Counted from the first letter of the stretch, positions 1-9,303 are shown. The stretch is 64,000 nucleotides of DNA from Caulobacterales bacterium (GCA_017303355.1 JAFLCU010000011.1:1-64000); one strand, 5' to 3'. Program-made: numbers and translations. Notes: generated by a model not told the origin, from the letters alone.

Positions 1-192
1 GGCGGCTTGCGGTTGCGGCGCTGGCAACGTCACGGCGGGGCTTGGCTGCGGCGCGGGACGCGGGGCGGACGCTGGCGTGGTCTGCGGCGCGGGCGTTGAG
101 GCGCCGCTACGCGCATTGCGGCCAACCGATTCCACGTTCGCGCATCCGGCCAACACCAAGAGCGCAGCCAAAGCCGCAATACGTCCAGCCAT
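1..192 (-). CDS. Putative lipoprotein, partial (C-terminus beyond the left edge)
   Basis: Sixty-four codons are present, reading from an ATG at 192 to the left edge without a stop. The protein starts MAGRI and has a short hydrophobic stretch ending LAGC. Cys17 fits a lipobox, so this should be a lipid-anchored envelope protein. The rest seen is low-complexity, rich in Pro, Ala, Gln and Thr, as in the spacer that tethers a lipoprotein away from the membrane. No domain is visible and the function is unknown. It lies on the same strand as the sirtuin gene but downstream of it, with a 54-bp gap. Confidence 0.6.
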   Translation of the reverse strand, partial: MAGRIAALAALLVLAGCANVESVGRNARSGASTPAPQTTPASAPRPAPQPSPAVTLPAPQPQAA

Positions 193-246
193 GCTTGGCT
201 CCCTCAAACCTGCTCGTTGCTAGTGTAGTGCGAAACGCGGCCCCGC

Positions 247-972
247 CTAGCCCGCCTGGCGCCGCAGAGCGATCAGTTCATCGACCCACGCGGGCACAAT
301 TTCGCCCGCTTTCCCGTAGCGCGCGTCGCTGAAGAGCTGGGCGTTCTCCGAGGGCTCGAGATTGAGCTCCATGGTTGGGATGCCGCCTTGGCGCGCCGCC
401 GCGACAAAGCCGGCGGCAGGATAGACGGCGCCAGAGGTGCCAATCGAGACGAAGAGATCGGCGCTGGCGAGCGCCCTATAAATCTCATCCAAGAAGAGCG
501 GCATCTCGCCGAACCACACCACGTGCGGGCGAATGCCGCCGATGCGCCCACACGCGCCACAACCAAGATCAAGCGAAAGATCGCCATCGGCGGGCTGCAG
601 GTCGCCGCAATCGTGGCAGCGGAATTTGCCGATCTCGCCATGCATGTGCATCACGTCTTGCGCGCCGCCCTGCTCGTGCAAGCCGTCTATGTTTTGCGTA
701 CAGATCGTGACAACGTCTCCATGTTCCACCCACGCACGCTGCAGCTTCGCAAGCGCGAAGTGCGCGGCGTTGGGCTTCACATCGCCGTGCTTCGATCGGC
801 GCAGATTGTAGAACTCAAGCACACGCGCGGGATCGCGCTCATAACCTTGAATCGTTGCGACTTCTTCGATCGGAAAGCGCTCCCAAAGTCCATCCTTGTC
901 GCGAAAAGTGGAGAGGCCGGACTCGACTGAAACACCGGCGCCAGTGAGAATGAAAATGTTGCGAGCGAGCAT
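247..972 (-). CDS. cobB: NAD-dependent protein deacylase, class III sirtuin (CobB/SIRT5-like)
   Basis: A 241-aa Sir2-family enzyme that removes acyl groups from lysines using NAD+. Visible signatures are the NAD-binding GAGVSVESGLSTFR near residues 11-24, TQNIDGLH (92-99), the catalytic His111 in MHGE, and a zinc site with Cys119, Cys122, Cys138 and Cys141. EFYNLRR carries Tyr55 and Arg58, the Tyr-x-x-Arg pair that in SIRT5 and E. coli CobB binds negatively charged acyl groups; desuccinylase/demalonylase activity is therefore likely. The frame stays open upstream to 1374, but the sirtuin fold begins at MLARNIFILTGAG, so the ATG at 972 is chosen. It is divergent from the lipoprotein gene at 1097. 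Confidence 0.93.
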   Translation of the reverse strand: MLARNIFILTGAGVSVESGLSTFRDKDGLWERFPIEEVATIQGYERDPARVLEFYNLRRSKHGDVKPNAAHFALAKLQRAWVEHGDVVTICTQNIDGLHEQGGAQDVMHMHGEIGKFRCHDCGDLQPADGDLSLDLGCGACGRIGGIRPHVVWFGEMPLFLDEIYRALASADLFVSIGTSGAVYPAAGFVAAARQGGIPTMELNLEPSENAQLFSDARYGKAGEIVPAWVDELIALRRQAG

Positions 973-1096
973 GGAACCTCCGCCAAATCGCGTCGATATG
1001 GATTTCCCTGAAATCAAGACAAGGCTTGACGCCTCTCGCCTCATCCGCTTTTCGAAACGGGGCAGCGGGGGCCACTCTAGAGGAAAGGGCGCAAGA

Positions 1097-1618
1097 ATGC
1101 GCATCGCTTCCGTTATAGCCGCCGCGGCGCTTGCGCTTTTCGCCGCTGGCTGCGCCAACCGCACAGGCGACATGACTATCGCAGAATGGTGCGCCGCCGA
1201 CGCCGGCCGCGCCGACACCGACATCTGCAAACAACACACCGACACCGAAGACGTGCGCTCAAGCCTCGGCCAACGCATTGCCGAAACGCTTGGCATCGCC
1301 AATCGCGCGCAAGCGACCGCCGACCAGGCCATGACGCGCAACGTCGTGTGCGTGACGCGCACGCTGAACCGCACGCGCGCGGGATCGTGCGATCCAGGCT
1401 ACACGCTCACCGGCTGCACGCAGACACGCTACAGCGCGCGCGCTGGCGGCATGGCGATCCTACGATCCGTGAGCGACACAGAGTGTCGATACAATTCGCA
1501 GGTGCTCGAGGTGCAAGTGCGCTGCTGCGCGATGGGGCCAAACCCGCCGCCCGCGACAATGGTGCGCGACACCGCACCGCCCGCGCCGACAACGCCCGCG
1601 CCCGCTCGCACCTCCTAA
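1097..1618 (+). CDS. Cysteine-rich putative lipoprotein
   Basis: A 173-aa protein starting at the ATG at 1097, which has an AGGAAAGGG ribosome-binding site just upstream. The N-terminus is a signal peptide ending FAAGC, so Cys19 should be lipidated. The body contains about eight further cysteines, including a CC pair near residue 147, suggesting disulfides in the periplasm. The last 20 or so residues are a Pro/Ala/Thr-rich tail. I recognise no family. The stop codon lies 3 bp from the stop of the convergent thpR gene. Confidence 0.7.
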   Translation: MRIASVIAAAALALFAAGCANRTGDMTIAEWCAADAGRADTDICKQHTDTEDVRSSLGQRIAETLGIANRAQATADQAMTRNVVCVTRTLNRTRAGSCDPGYTLTGCTQTRYSARAGGMAILRSVSDTECRYNSQVLEVQVRCCAMGPNPPPATMVRDTAPPAPTTPAPARTS

Positions 1619-1621
1619 ACT

Positions 1622-2170
1622 CTATCCGTGCAACACATATTCCGCTTCGAGCCTGTAAAGGCTCGGAGCGGATTTGCGCATGAGGCTCGAATAGAGCCCG
1701 ACGCGCTCGACGCGAAAGGGCGGCGTCTCGAACAACGCAAAGCGCTGTTCGAATGAATGCACCCGATCCAGCGGCGCGTTGCTGAGATACGCCATCGTTA
1801 CGTGCGGCTTGAACGCGTGCGCTTCCGGCTTGAGCTTCACGCGCCGCGCGGCGCGTTCGCAATCGGCGGCGAGCCGCTTCAGCGCCTCGCTCTCCGTCAC
1901 GCCCATCCAAAGCGTGTGCGGGTCCGCGCCGCCGAATGCGCCCGCTCCTTTCAGCGCAATCTCGAACGGACCGTGCCGGTCGGCGATGGCGGAAAGCTCG
2001 CCGTCGATATCGTCAGCCACCGGCTCCGGCACTTCGCCGAAGAATCTCAAGGTCACATGCAGGTTTTCGCGCGGCCGCCATTTGGCGCCGGCGACGCCCT
2101 TCTGCAGCGGCAAAAGCCGCGCGGCGATGTCGTCTGGAATCTCGAGGGCGGCGAAAAGACGGAGGCTCAT
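1622..2170 (-). CDS. thpR: RNA 2',3'-cyclic phosphodiesterase (2'-5' RNA ligase family)
   Basis: A 182-aa member of the 2H phosphoesterase family. Both signature motifs are present: HVTL at residues 38-41 and HVTM at 123-126, whose histidines form the active site that opens 2',3'-cyclic phosphates on RNA ends. The length matches the ThpR/LigT family. The start MSLRLFAALEIPDD is the usual family N-terminus, so the ATG at 2170 is preferred over upstream codons. It begins 1 nt after the stop of the tas-like gene on the same strand, so the two are probably cotranscribed. In-cell substrates of this family are still poorly defined. Confidence 0.9.
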   Translation of the reverse strand: MSLRLFAALEIPDDIAARLLPLQKGVAGAKWRPRENLHVTLRFFGEVPEPVADDIDGELSAIADRHGPFEIALKGAGAFGGADPHTLWMGVTESEALKRLAADCERAARRVKLKPEAHAFKPHVTMAYLSNAPLDRVHSFEQRFALFETPPFRVERVGLYSSLMRKSAPSLYRLEAEYVLHG

Positions 2171-2171
2171 G

Positions 2172-3230
2172 TCAAGGGCACGGGTCTGGCTGGGCGGCGT
2201 GAATGGCGTTGACGCGCTCTTCCATCTCGCCGGTCCAAACAAGATCGAAGGCTGCGACGTCTTCTTCGAGTTGCGCCAAGCGGCTGGCGCCGATGATCGT
2301 GCTCGTCACCCATGGGCGCGTGTCGACGAATTTCAACGCAAGTTGCACCGGCGAGAGTCCGAGCGCCTGCGCGGCGTTGACATAGCGCGCGCAAGCTTCG
2401 GCCGCATTCGGCCCCTCATAACGTTGCAAGCGATTGTAGAGCTTGCCGCGCGAACCTTCGGGGCGCGCGCCGCCAAGATATTTGCCGGTGAGCACGCCCT
2501 GGGCAAGCGGCGAATAGGCGAGCAAGCCCACGTCTTCACGCAGTGCGATCTCGGCGAGCCCGCCGGTTTCGAAACGACGATTGAGCAGATGGTACGCGTT
2601 CTGGATCGAGGCGATGCGCGGCAGGCCGCACGTATCGCTCTCGGCCACATAACGCATCACGCCCCAGGCGCTCTCGTTCGAGACGCCGATATGGCGGATG
2701 TTGCCTTTGGCGACTTGGCGGCCAAGCGCGTCGAGGGTTTCCTCGAATGCGATAAAGTCTTGCGGATAGTCCTTGTAGGTCTGAAAGCCGAAACCGCGAT
2801 AGAGGCGATCGGGCCAATGCACCTGATAGAGATCGATGTAATCGGTTTGCAGACGCTTCAAAGATTGCTCGACGGCGTAATCGATCTGCGCGCGTGAGAC
2901 GCGCACTTGGCCGCCTTCAAGATTTTCTTCCGGACGTATCCATTTCATATCACGCGTGCGGCCGGCGACTTTCGAAGCAAGCACCAGCTTGTCACGCGCG
3001 CCGCGCGCCTTCAGCCAATTGCCGATAATGCGCTCGGTATTGCCTTGCGTCTCCGCCTTGGGCGGGCTCGCATACATTTCGGCGGTGTCGAAAAAATTGA
3101 TCCCACGCTCGCGCGCGAAATCCATTTGCGCGAACGCGTCGTCCTCCGGCGTCTGATCGCCGAACGTCATTGTGCCCAGGCAAATCGCTGAAACATCGAC
3201 GCCGGTGCGGCCAAGCTTTCGAAGCTGCAT
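2172..3230 (-). CDS. tas: Tas-like NADP(H)-dependent aldo-keto reductase
   Basis: A 352-aa aldo/keto reductase that aligns by eye with E. coli Tas along its whole length: LGLGTMTFG-like start (CLGTMTFGDQ), a tyrosine in FDTAEMY, a lysine in LASKVAG, DLYQVHWP, and IGVSNESAWGVMRY. These supply the Asp-Tyr-Lys-His catalytic set of the superfamily. It should reduce small carbonyl compounds with NADPH in the cytoplasm; the physiological substrate is unknown. The start codon at 3230 agrees with the family N-terminus MQLRKLGRTG. It precedes thpR by 1 nt, which suggests a two-gene transcript. Confidence 0.9.
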   Translation of the reverse strand: MQLRKLGRTGVDVSAICLGTMTFGDQTPEDDAFAQMDFARERGINFFDTAEMYASPPKAETQGNTERIIGNWLKARGARDKLVLASKVAGRTRDMKWIRPEENLEGGQVRVSRAQIDYAVEQSLKRLQTDYIDLYQVHWPDRLYRGFGFQTYKDYPQDFIAFEETLDALGRQVAKGNIRHIGVSNESAWGVMRYVAESDTCGLPRIASIQNAYHLLNRRFETGGLAEIALREDVGLLAYSPLAQGVLTGKYLGGARPEGSRGKLYNRLQRYEGPNAAEACARYVNAAQALGLSPVQLALKFVDTRPWVTSTIIGASRLAQLEEDVAAFDLVWTGEMEERVNAIHAAQPDPCP

Positions 3231-3601
3231 GCATCCCCTCTTTCACGAGGAAATAGGGATTCCGCGCGCTCATGCGCTAGTGAAAAACGAAAGCAATTCG
3301 GCCGCCCCAAAGCGTTGCCAATTTGTTCGTTCACACATCACCATACGCTGAAACGTCGCCTGACGCCGGCCGGAATCGACTGGCCCGCTTCCCTTGCAGC
3401 ACCATTGCCGCGTGCGGTTCTCTTTCGTCGAACGGGAAGACACTCAACGCGCGCCGTGGCCCTGGTGTTGTGTGCTGCTTGAGTTGCGAGCGGGAACCGG
3501 CAACGAACGCAAGCGTCTTCCGACAGCACGTAGGCAACACCCAACACGCGCACGCGTCAAGCATCATTGCATTCACGATTTCATTTCAAATGTTTTGCGC
3601 G
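3231..3601. other. Intergenic stretch without a convincing gene
   Basis: About 370 bp between the tas-like start and the end of the cytochrome gene. Open frames on both strands are short, overlap one another and encode Arg/Cys-rich peptides without family resemblance or credible ribosome-binding sites. The tas promoter must lie at its left end. No tRNA, long inverted repeat or terminator was seen. Confidence 0.5.
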
Positions 3602-4033
3602 TTACTCGCTCGCGGCGCTCGCGGGCCGCAGCGTCGCGATGTACGCCGTCATCGCGCGCGCATCCGCTTCGTTCAAACGAAACGCGGGCATCGGCGGTAG
3701 CGGACGCGAACCATCCGGGCGCACGCCGGTTTGCAGGAATGCGGCGAACTGCGCCTGCGTGTAATGCTCTGGAACGCCGGCGATCGGCGGCGCAACCGGC
3801 GCCCACGGAATCGGAATTGTCGGCGCGAAGCCGAGCGTGGCCCCCCGCAACGCTTGTGTCGTATCCGGGCCTTGCGGCGTCATCGGCGTGTGACAATCGT
3901 TGCAGCCGCCAATGTTGTTCACGAGGTACTCGCCGCGCGCGACAAGCTCTTCTTGCGTGAGTTCCGCGGTCTGTTGCGGCGCGCACGCGAGCAAGGCCGC
4001 GAGCGCGATGGCGCTCAGCACGAACTTCTTCAT
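3602..4033 (-). CDS. Monohaem cytochrome c lipoprotein
   Basis: A 143-aa protein with a signal peptide ending ALLAC, so Cys17 should be the lipidated residue. It carries one haem-attachment motif, Cys44-Asn-Asp-Cys47-His48. The segment LPPMPAFRLNEADARAMTAYIATL near the C-terminus resembles the end of class I cytochromes c, where a methionine is the sixth ligand. It should be a membrane-anchored periplasmic electron carrier. A GAGAGATG context supports the ATG at 4033. No oxidase or dehydrogenase partner lies next to it, so its redox partner cannot be inferred. Confidence 0.85.
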   Translation of the reverse strand: MKKFVLSAIALAALLACAPQQTAELTQEELVARGEYLVNNIGGCNDCHTPMTPQGPDTTQALRGATLGFAPTIPIPWAPVAPPIAGVPEHYTQAQFAAFLQTGVRPDGSRPLPPMPAFRLNEADARAMTAYIATLRPASAASE

Positions 4034-4131
4034 CTCTCTCACCCCAGGCGCCAAGGCAACATGCAGGCGCTTAAGCTATCGGTCAGAGGATGCGGGAAAC
4101 GGCGGCGTTGGATGCCGCCAACGCAAGATTT

Positions 4132-4995
4132 TTAGAGCACGTCGAGCGGCAGCTTGAGATAGCGGACGCCATTCTCCTCGGCCGGCGGCAATTCACCGGC
4201 CTGAATGTTCACCTGGATCGAGGGCAGGATCAGCGCCGGCATCTCGAGCGTCTTGTCGCGCGCCTCGCGCATGGCGACGTACTGATCCTCGGTCACGCCG
4301 TCGCGCAGATGCACGTTTTGTTTTTCGGCGCCGACATTGGTCTCCCAGGCGTAAGCATCGCGCCCCGGCGCCTTGTAGTCATGGCAAAGGAAAACACGGG
4401 TCGCGTCCGGCAGCGCCAGCAATTTATTGATCGACCGATAGAGCGTGCGCGCATCTCCGCCGGGAAAATCGCAACGCGCCGTGCCGTAATCGGGCATGAA
4501 CAATGTGTCGCCAACGAAAACCGCATCGCCCACGAGATAGCTCACGCAGGCCGGCGTATGCCCTGGCGTGTGCAGCACTTTAATTTCCAATTCGCCGAGC
4601 TTCAGCGTCTCGCCATCACGCACCAGCCGATCGAACGGCCGGCCATCGGCGGTGACGTAGCCCAGATTGAACACGTCCTTGAACACTTTCTGCACGGTCT
4701 TGATGTGCTCGCCGATCACGATCGGCGCGCCTGTCGCCCGCTTGAGAAACGGCGCGGCGGAAAGATGGTCGGCGTGGGCGTGCGTCTCGAATAGATATTC
4801 CACCTTCACGCCTTCATCGCGCGCCGCGTCGAGGATGGCTTGCGCCGCGTGGGTCGCGGTGCGGCCGGACTTTTGATCGAAATCCAAAACGCTATCGATG
4901 ATCGCCGCCGCCTTGGTGGCGTGATCCCATACGAGATAGCTCACCGTGAAGGTGGGCTCGTGAAAGAAGGCGCGGACTTTCGGACTTGCGGCCAT
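4132..4995 (-). CDS. MBL-fold hydrolase of the Blh / persulfide dioxygenase-like group
   Basis: A 287-aa metallo-beta-lactamase-fold protein. Metal ligands are visible in THAHADH (His72, His74, Asp76, His77), HTPGHTPAC and GDTLFMPDYGTARCDFPGG, with a late histidine in LCHDY. This arrangement fits ETHE1/Blh-type enzymes, which oxidise persulfides. The divergent neighbour encodes a TauE/SafE-type exporter, the usual partner in BigR-controlled sulfide/sulfite loci, so a role in sulfur detoxification is inferred. The ATG at 4995 gives the family start; an in-frame ATG at about 5013 is an alternative. No ArsR/BigR regulator gene is adjacent. Confidence 0.88.
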   Translation of the reverse strand: MAASPKVRAFFHEPTFTVSYLVWDHATKAAAIIDSVLDFDQKSGRTATHAAQAILDAARDEGVKVEYLFETHAHADHLSAAPFLKRATGAPIVIGEHIKTVQKVFKDVFNLGYVTADGRPFDRLVRDGETLKLGELEIKVLHTPGHTPACVSYLVGDAVFVGDTLFMPDYGTARCDFPGGDARTLYRSINKLLALPDATRVFLCHDYKAPGRDAYAWETNVGAEKQNVHLRDGVTEDQYVAMREARDKTLEMPALILPSIQVNIQAGELPPAEENGVRYLKLPLDVL

Positions 4996-5017
4996 GGCCG
5001 GACTCCATCTCATACTC

Positions 5018-5070
5018 GGACTTGCAATTATATTAGTGTTTACTGTATTAACATCAACTGATATGTAGGC
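5018..5070. promoter_or_regulatory. AT-rich divergent promoter/operator region of the MBL and TauE genes
   Basis: In otherwise G+C-rich DNA this short stretch is strongly AT-rich (CAATTATATTAGTGTTTAC and onward to ACTGATATG). It sits between the divergent MBL-fold and TauE-like genes, where a BigR/ArsR-type repressor acts in related loci. The position and composition suggest overlapping promoters and an operator; no exact operator can be proved by eye. Confidence 0.4.
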
Positions 5071-5075
5071 GCCCG

Positions 5076-5186
5076 ATGACGATGGTTGATCTATCCCCCG
5101 CGCAACGCGCCGCCAAGGCGGGCTCCGCCTTGCCGCGCCGCCTGAAGACGGCGCCGTGGAATCGGCCCATCGCTTATCGCGCGTGA
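5076..5186 (+). CDS. Possible 36-aa leader ORF overlapping the TauE-like start
   Basis: An ATG at 5076 opens 36 codons (MTMVDLSPAQ...IAYRA) ending in a TGA at 5184-5186. The stop overlaps the GTG at 5183 as GTGA, the arrangement typical of translational coupling. The peptide has no family I recognise and no clear Shine-Dalgarno sequence. It may be a leader peptide, the remnant of a gene, or chance. Confidence 0.25.
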   Translation: MTMVDLSPAQRAAKAGSALPRRLKTAPWNRPIAYRA

Positions 5187-5956
5187 TCGAACTTGCGGAC
5201 ATCCTGGCGCTGATCTGCGGCGCGGCCGTGGGCATGGTGCTGGCTCTGATCGGCGGCGGCGGCTCCATTCTGGCGACGCCCGCGTTGCTCTATGTCGTGG
5301 GCGTCGCCAACCCGCACATGGCGATCGGCACGAGCGCGCTCGCGGTTTCGATCAACGCCTTCGCCAATCTCATCCCACACGCGCGGCGCGGCAATGTGAA
5401 ATGGCGGTGCGCGGCCGTGTTCGCGGGCTCGGGCGTGGCGGGTGCGGCGGCGGGCGCATGGCTCGGCAAGATGACGGACGCGCGCGTGCTGCTGCCTTTG
5501 TTCGCGCTGGCGATGATCGTGATCGGCGCGCTGATGCTGCGGCCGCGCCAGGGCGACGGCGATAGCGACGTCGTGCTCAATCGCGAGAACGCGCCGAAGC
5601 TGATGGGCTATGGCCTGGCCGCCGGCGCGGTTTCCGGCTTCTTCGGCATTGGCGGCGGGTTCCTGATCGTGCCGGGCCTGATCGCGGCGAGCGGCATGAG
5701 CATGATCCAGGCTGTAGGCTCTTCCCTCTTCTCGGTGGGTACGTTTGGCGCGACGACGGCGGCGAGCTATGCGCTGGATGGCTTGGTCGATTGGCGCGTG
5801 GCCGGGCTCTTCATTTTTGGCGGCGTAGTCGGCGGGATCATGGGCGCGGGGCTCGCCGAGCACCTAGCCAAGCAGCGCGGCATGTTGCAGCGCGTGTTCG
5901 CCGGCGTGATCTTTGTCGTGGCGGCCTATATGCTCTACCGGAGCTTTGCCGGTTAG
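5183..5956 (+). CDS. TauE/SafE-family sulfite/organosulfonate exporter-like permease
   Basis: About 257 aa, almost entirely hydrophobic, with the two-half repeat of TauE/SafE (DUF81) transporters: LIGGGGSILATPALLYVVG in the first half and FFGIGGGFLIVPGLIAASG in the second. Seven or eight membrane spans are expected in the inner membrane. Next to an MBL-fold sulfur enzyme, export of sulfite or a related sulfur compound is the likely job. I place the start at the GTG at 5183, which gives an N-terminus like relatives; a GTG at 5156 adds nine residues and is possible. A SnoaL-like gene follows 8 bp downstream. Confidence 0.88.
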   Translation: MIELADILALICGAAVGMVLALIGGGGSILATPALLYVVGVANPHMAIGTSALAVSINAFANLIPHARRGNVKWRCAAVFAGSGVAGAAAGAWLGKMTDARVLLPLFALAMIVIGALMLRPRQGDGDSDVVLNRENAPKLMGYGLAAGAVSGFFGIGGGFLIVPGLIAASGMSMIQAVGSSLFSVGTFGATTAASYALDGLVDWRVAGLFIFGGVVGGIMGAGLAEHLAKQRGMLQRVFAGVIFVVAAYMLYRSFAG

Positions 5957-5964
5957 GAGAGAGC

Positions 5965-6345
5965 ATGAGCGCTTTGGACAAATGGTACGCGTACGCCGAG
6001 ACGCATGATGCGCAGGCGCTCTGGGATTTGCTGGCGCCTGACGCCGTGTTCGAGAGCCCGGTCGTGCACACGCCGCAACGCGGGCGCGAGATCGCCTACA
6101 AATATCTGGTTGGCGCCATGCATGTGCTGGGCGGCGACGGGTTTCGCTATGTCGGCGAATGGCGCAAGGCCAACGGCGCGGTGTTGGAGTTCGAGCGCGA
6201 GATCGACGGCATCCGCATCAATGGCGTCGACATGATCAGCTGGAATGATGAGGGCCAGATCACGCATTTCAAAGTGATGGTGCGGCCGCTGAAGGCGATC
6301 AATCTGCTGCACCAGCTCATGGGCGCGGAGTTGCAGAAGCTGTGA
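5965..6345 (+). CDS. SnoaL/NTF2-like small protein
   Basis: A 126-aa protein with the pattern of the NTF2/SnoaL fold: an N-terminal helix (ALDKWYAYAETHDAQALWDLLAPDAVFESP) followed by alternating strands ending in FKVMVRPLKAINLL. This fold is used by small cyclases, isomerases and ligand-binding proteins, and the sequence alone does not tell which. The start at 5965 has a GGAGAGAG ribosome-binding site that overlaps the stop of the permease gene, so the two are likely cotranscribed. Confidence 0.75.
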   Translation: MSALDKWYAYAETHDAQALWDLLAPDAVFESPVVHTPQRGREIAYKYLVGAMHVLGGDGFRYVGEWRKANGAVLEFEREIDGIRINGVDMISWNDEGQITHFKVMVRPLKAINLLHQLMGAELQKL

Positions 6346-6382
6346 CGCAGCACGTTTGACCGCGCGCATGTGTTTGCAGGTG

Positions 6383-6430
6383 GGAGCGCGCGCGGCTCCG
6401 CCGCGCATGCGTCGCGGAGCGACGCGCTCC
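6383..6430. repeat. GGAGCGCG-core palindromic repeat, copy 1
   Basis: A fold-back sequence running from GGAGCGCGCGCGGCTCC to GTCGCGGAGCGACGCGCTCC. Outer arms GGAGCGCG and CGCGCTCC enclose two smaller palindromes, CGGCTCCGCCG and CGTCGCGGAGCGACG. The same core recurs at 6490, 8768 and, inverted, about 13117. This copy follows the SnoaL-like gene and could act as a transcriptional end structure. Confidence 0.75.
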
Positions 6431-6489
6431 CCTCTTTCAAGGTTTGTGCTCGCGCCGGCGGGGATTCCCACACACGGCGCCTGAAAATG

Positions 6490-6534
6490 GGAGCGCGCGG
6501 CTCCGCCTGGCTGCGTCGCGGAGCGACGCGCTCC
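6490..6534. repeat. GGAGCGCG-core palindromic repeat, copy 2
   Basis: A second copy of the same core, in the same orientation, 59 bp after the first. The central part differs (GCCTGGCTGCG instead of GCCGCGCATGCG) but the outer arms and the TCGCGGAGCGACG half are identical. Neither of the two copies here carries the AATATGG termini seen in other copies. Confidence 0.75.
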
Positions 6535-6567
6535 AACTTTTAAACAGCCGCGCGGGAGCGCGACGGC

Positions 6568-6661
6568 AAAAAGAAAGCCGCGGGTTTGTGGCCCGCGGCT
6601 GAAGGTCAATAGGGAGGAAACGCCCGATAGGGCGGGTGCAACGTCGCGAAACGTTGCAACA
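6568..6661 (-). ncRNA. Predicted trans-acting small RNA, MmgR/alpha-r8-like
   Basis: On the minus strand this 94-nt stretch has all the parts of a small RNA. A 7-bp hairpin (TGCAACG/CGTTGCA) is followed by a 5-bp hairpin CGCCC-TATC-GGGCG, a single-stranded TTTCCTCCCTATTGACC, then a strong terminator with a 9-bp stem AGCCGCGGG/CCCGCGGCT and the tail TTTCTTTTT. The TTTCCTCCCT motif just before the terminator matches what I recall of the alphaproteobacterial MmgR (alpha-r8) family, which affects polyhydroxybutyrate accumulation in Sinorhizobium. An alpha-type promoter lies immediately upstream. No protein frame fits. The 5' end is estimated from the -10 box; family membership is inference. Confidence 0.6.
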
Positions 6662-6667
6662 CCGACA

Positions 6668-6696
6668 AACTAGTGTGCGGTGCAGCAATACGCAAG
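6668..6696 (-). promoter_or_regulatory. Predicted sigma-70 promoter of the small RNA
   Basis: On the minus strand, CTTGCG (6696-6691) and CTAGTT (6673-6668) are separated by exactly 17 nt. This resembles the rhizobial/alphaproteobacterial consensus CTTGAC-N17-CTATAT. It would place transcription start near 6661, just before the first RNA hairpin. Confidence 0.5.
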
Positions 6697-6746
6697 CTGA
6701 ATTGGCCGTCACATTCCCGTAATCAAAATTACTATGCTGTTTTTGT

Positions 6747-6774
6747 TTGATATTTTGGACGCCCTTGTTATATT
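6747..6774 (+). promoter_or_regulatory. Possible typA promoter
   Basis: TTGATA (6747-6752) and TATATT (6769-6774) are 16 nt apart in an AT-rich patch 118 bp upstream of the typA start. It is a reasonable sigma-70 promoter and is divergent from the small-RNA promoter. Confidence 0.4.
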
Positions 6775-6891
6775 GCGCCGCACACATGCAAAAACGCATG
6801 GATTGTGCCTTGCGAATCCACACGCTTGCCGTTGATGCAGGCGCCCAATGTGGGCAGAACCCGCGCTTGCCCTTCAAGAAAGCCCTGAATT

Positions 6892-8733
<1,842 letters not shown>

Positions 8734-8767
8734 GCGCTTCAGGCATTCGGCGCTAAGCCAAGAGGTT

Positions 8768-8862
8768 GGAGCGCGCGGCTCCGCCGCGCACGCGTCGCGG
8801 AGCGACGCACTCCCCTCTTCAAGCATTGGCGCGGGCCGGCGGGGCGCCGGCGGTCCATATTA
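8768..8862. repeat. Composite repeat, one AATATGG-type terminus (stop-codon element copy 1)
   Basis: The left part is the GGAGCGCG core (8768 to about 8814) and the right part ends CGCCGGCGGTCCATATTA at 8862. Read on the minus strand it begins TAATATGGACCGCCGGCG, and that TAA is the stop codon of the lipoprotein gene at 8860-9303. The second terminus found in the copies near 13.1 and 48.5 kb is missing here. Confidence 0.8.
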
Positions 8863-9303
8863 GTTCGCGGCTGGCGCGGGCGCGTGGACGCCGCGGCGCC
8901 ATTCGGGGCGGTGCGCGGCGAGTTGGGCGCCGATATCGACGGCGACGGGGCAGGTGTAGCTGACCTCGCGCATCTGCGAGCCGTCTTCCTCACTCACCTC
9001 GACGCCATAGCAGTCGAATTGGGTGAGCACCGCGTTCGCGGCCGCGCCCCACCAGAGGGGGCCGAGGGTTCTGTCGTTAGCGTAAATCGTGGAATTCTGC
9101 GCAAGCAGGCTGCCGAGCAGCTGGGGATCGCCGCGCTGAACAAGGATTGTCTGATCGCGCTGGTGAAACCAGAGCTGGAAACGCTGATTGGCGACGAACA
9201 CGTCGGCGTCGGGCATGCCGGCGGGGTAGCTCAGGACGCGCTGCGTCGAGGCGCAGGCGCTCACCACGAGCAGCGCGGCGAGGAGAAGCATACGAACGCG
9301 CAT
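8860..9303 (-). CDS. Putative lipoprotein
   Basis: A 147-aa protein beginning MRVRMLLLAALLVVSAC, with Cys17 as the expected lipidation site. Two further cysteines (in FDCYG and YTCPV) may form a disulfide. No domain family is recognised. The frame is open further upstream, but the signal peptide fixes the start at the ATG at 9303. The last three bases of the gene, TAA, are the first bases of a repeated element. It is divergent from the XRE-regulator gene, with 266 bp between the starts that contain nothing else I can identify. Confidence 0.7.
   Translation of the reverse strand: MRVRMLLLAALLVVSACASTQRVLSYPAGMPDADVFVANQRFQLWFHQRDQTILVQRGDPQLLGSLLAQNSTIYANDRTLGPLWWGAAANAVLTQFDCYGVEVSEEDGSQMREVSYTCPVAVDIGAQLAAHRPEWRRGVHAPAPAAN

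Noticed and set aside
3323..3960. Overlapping short frames in the gap between the tas-like and cytochrome genes
   Set aside because: No ribosome sites, no conserved pattern, and the frames overlap the cytochrome gene in antisense.
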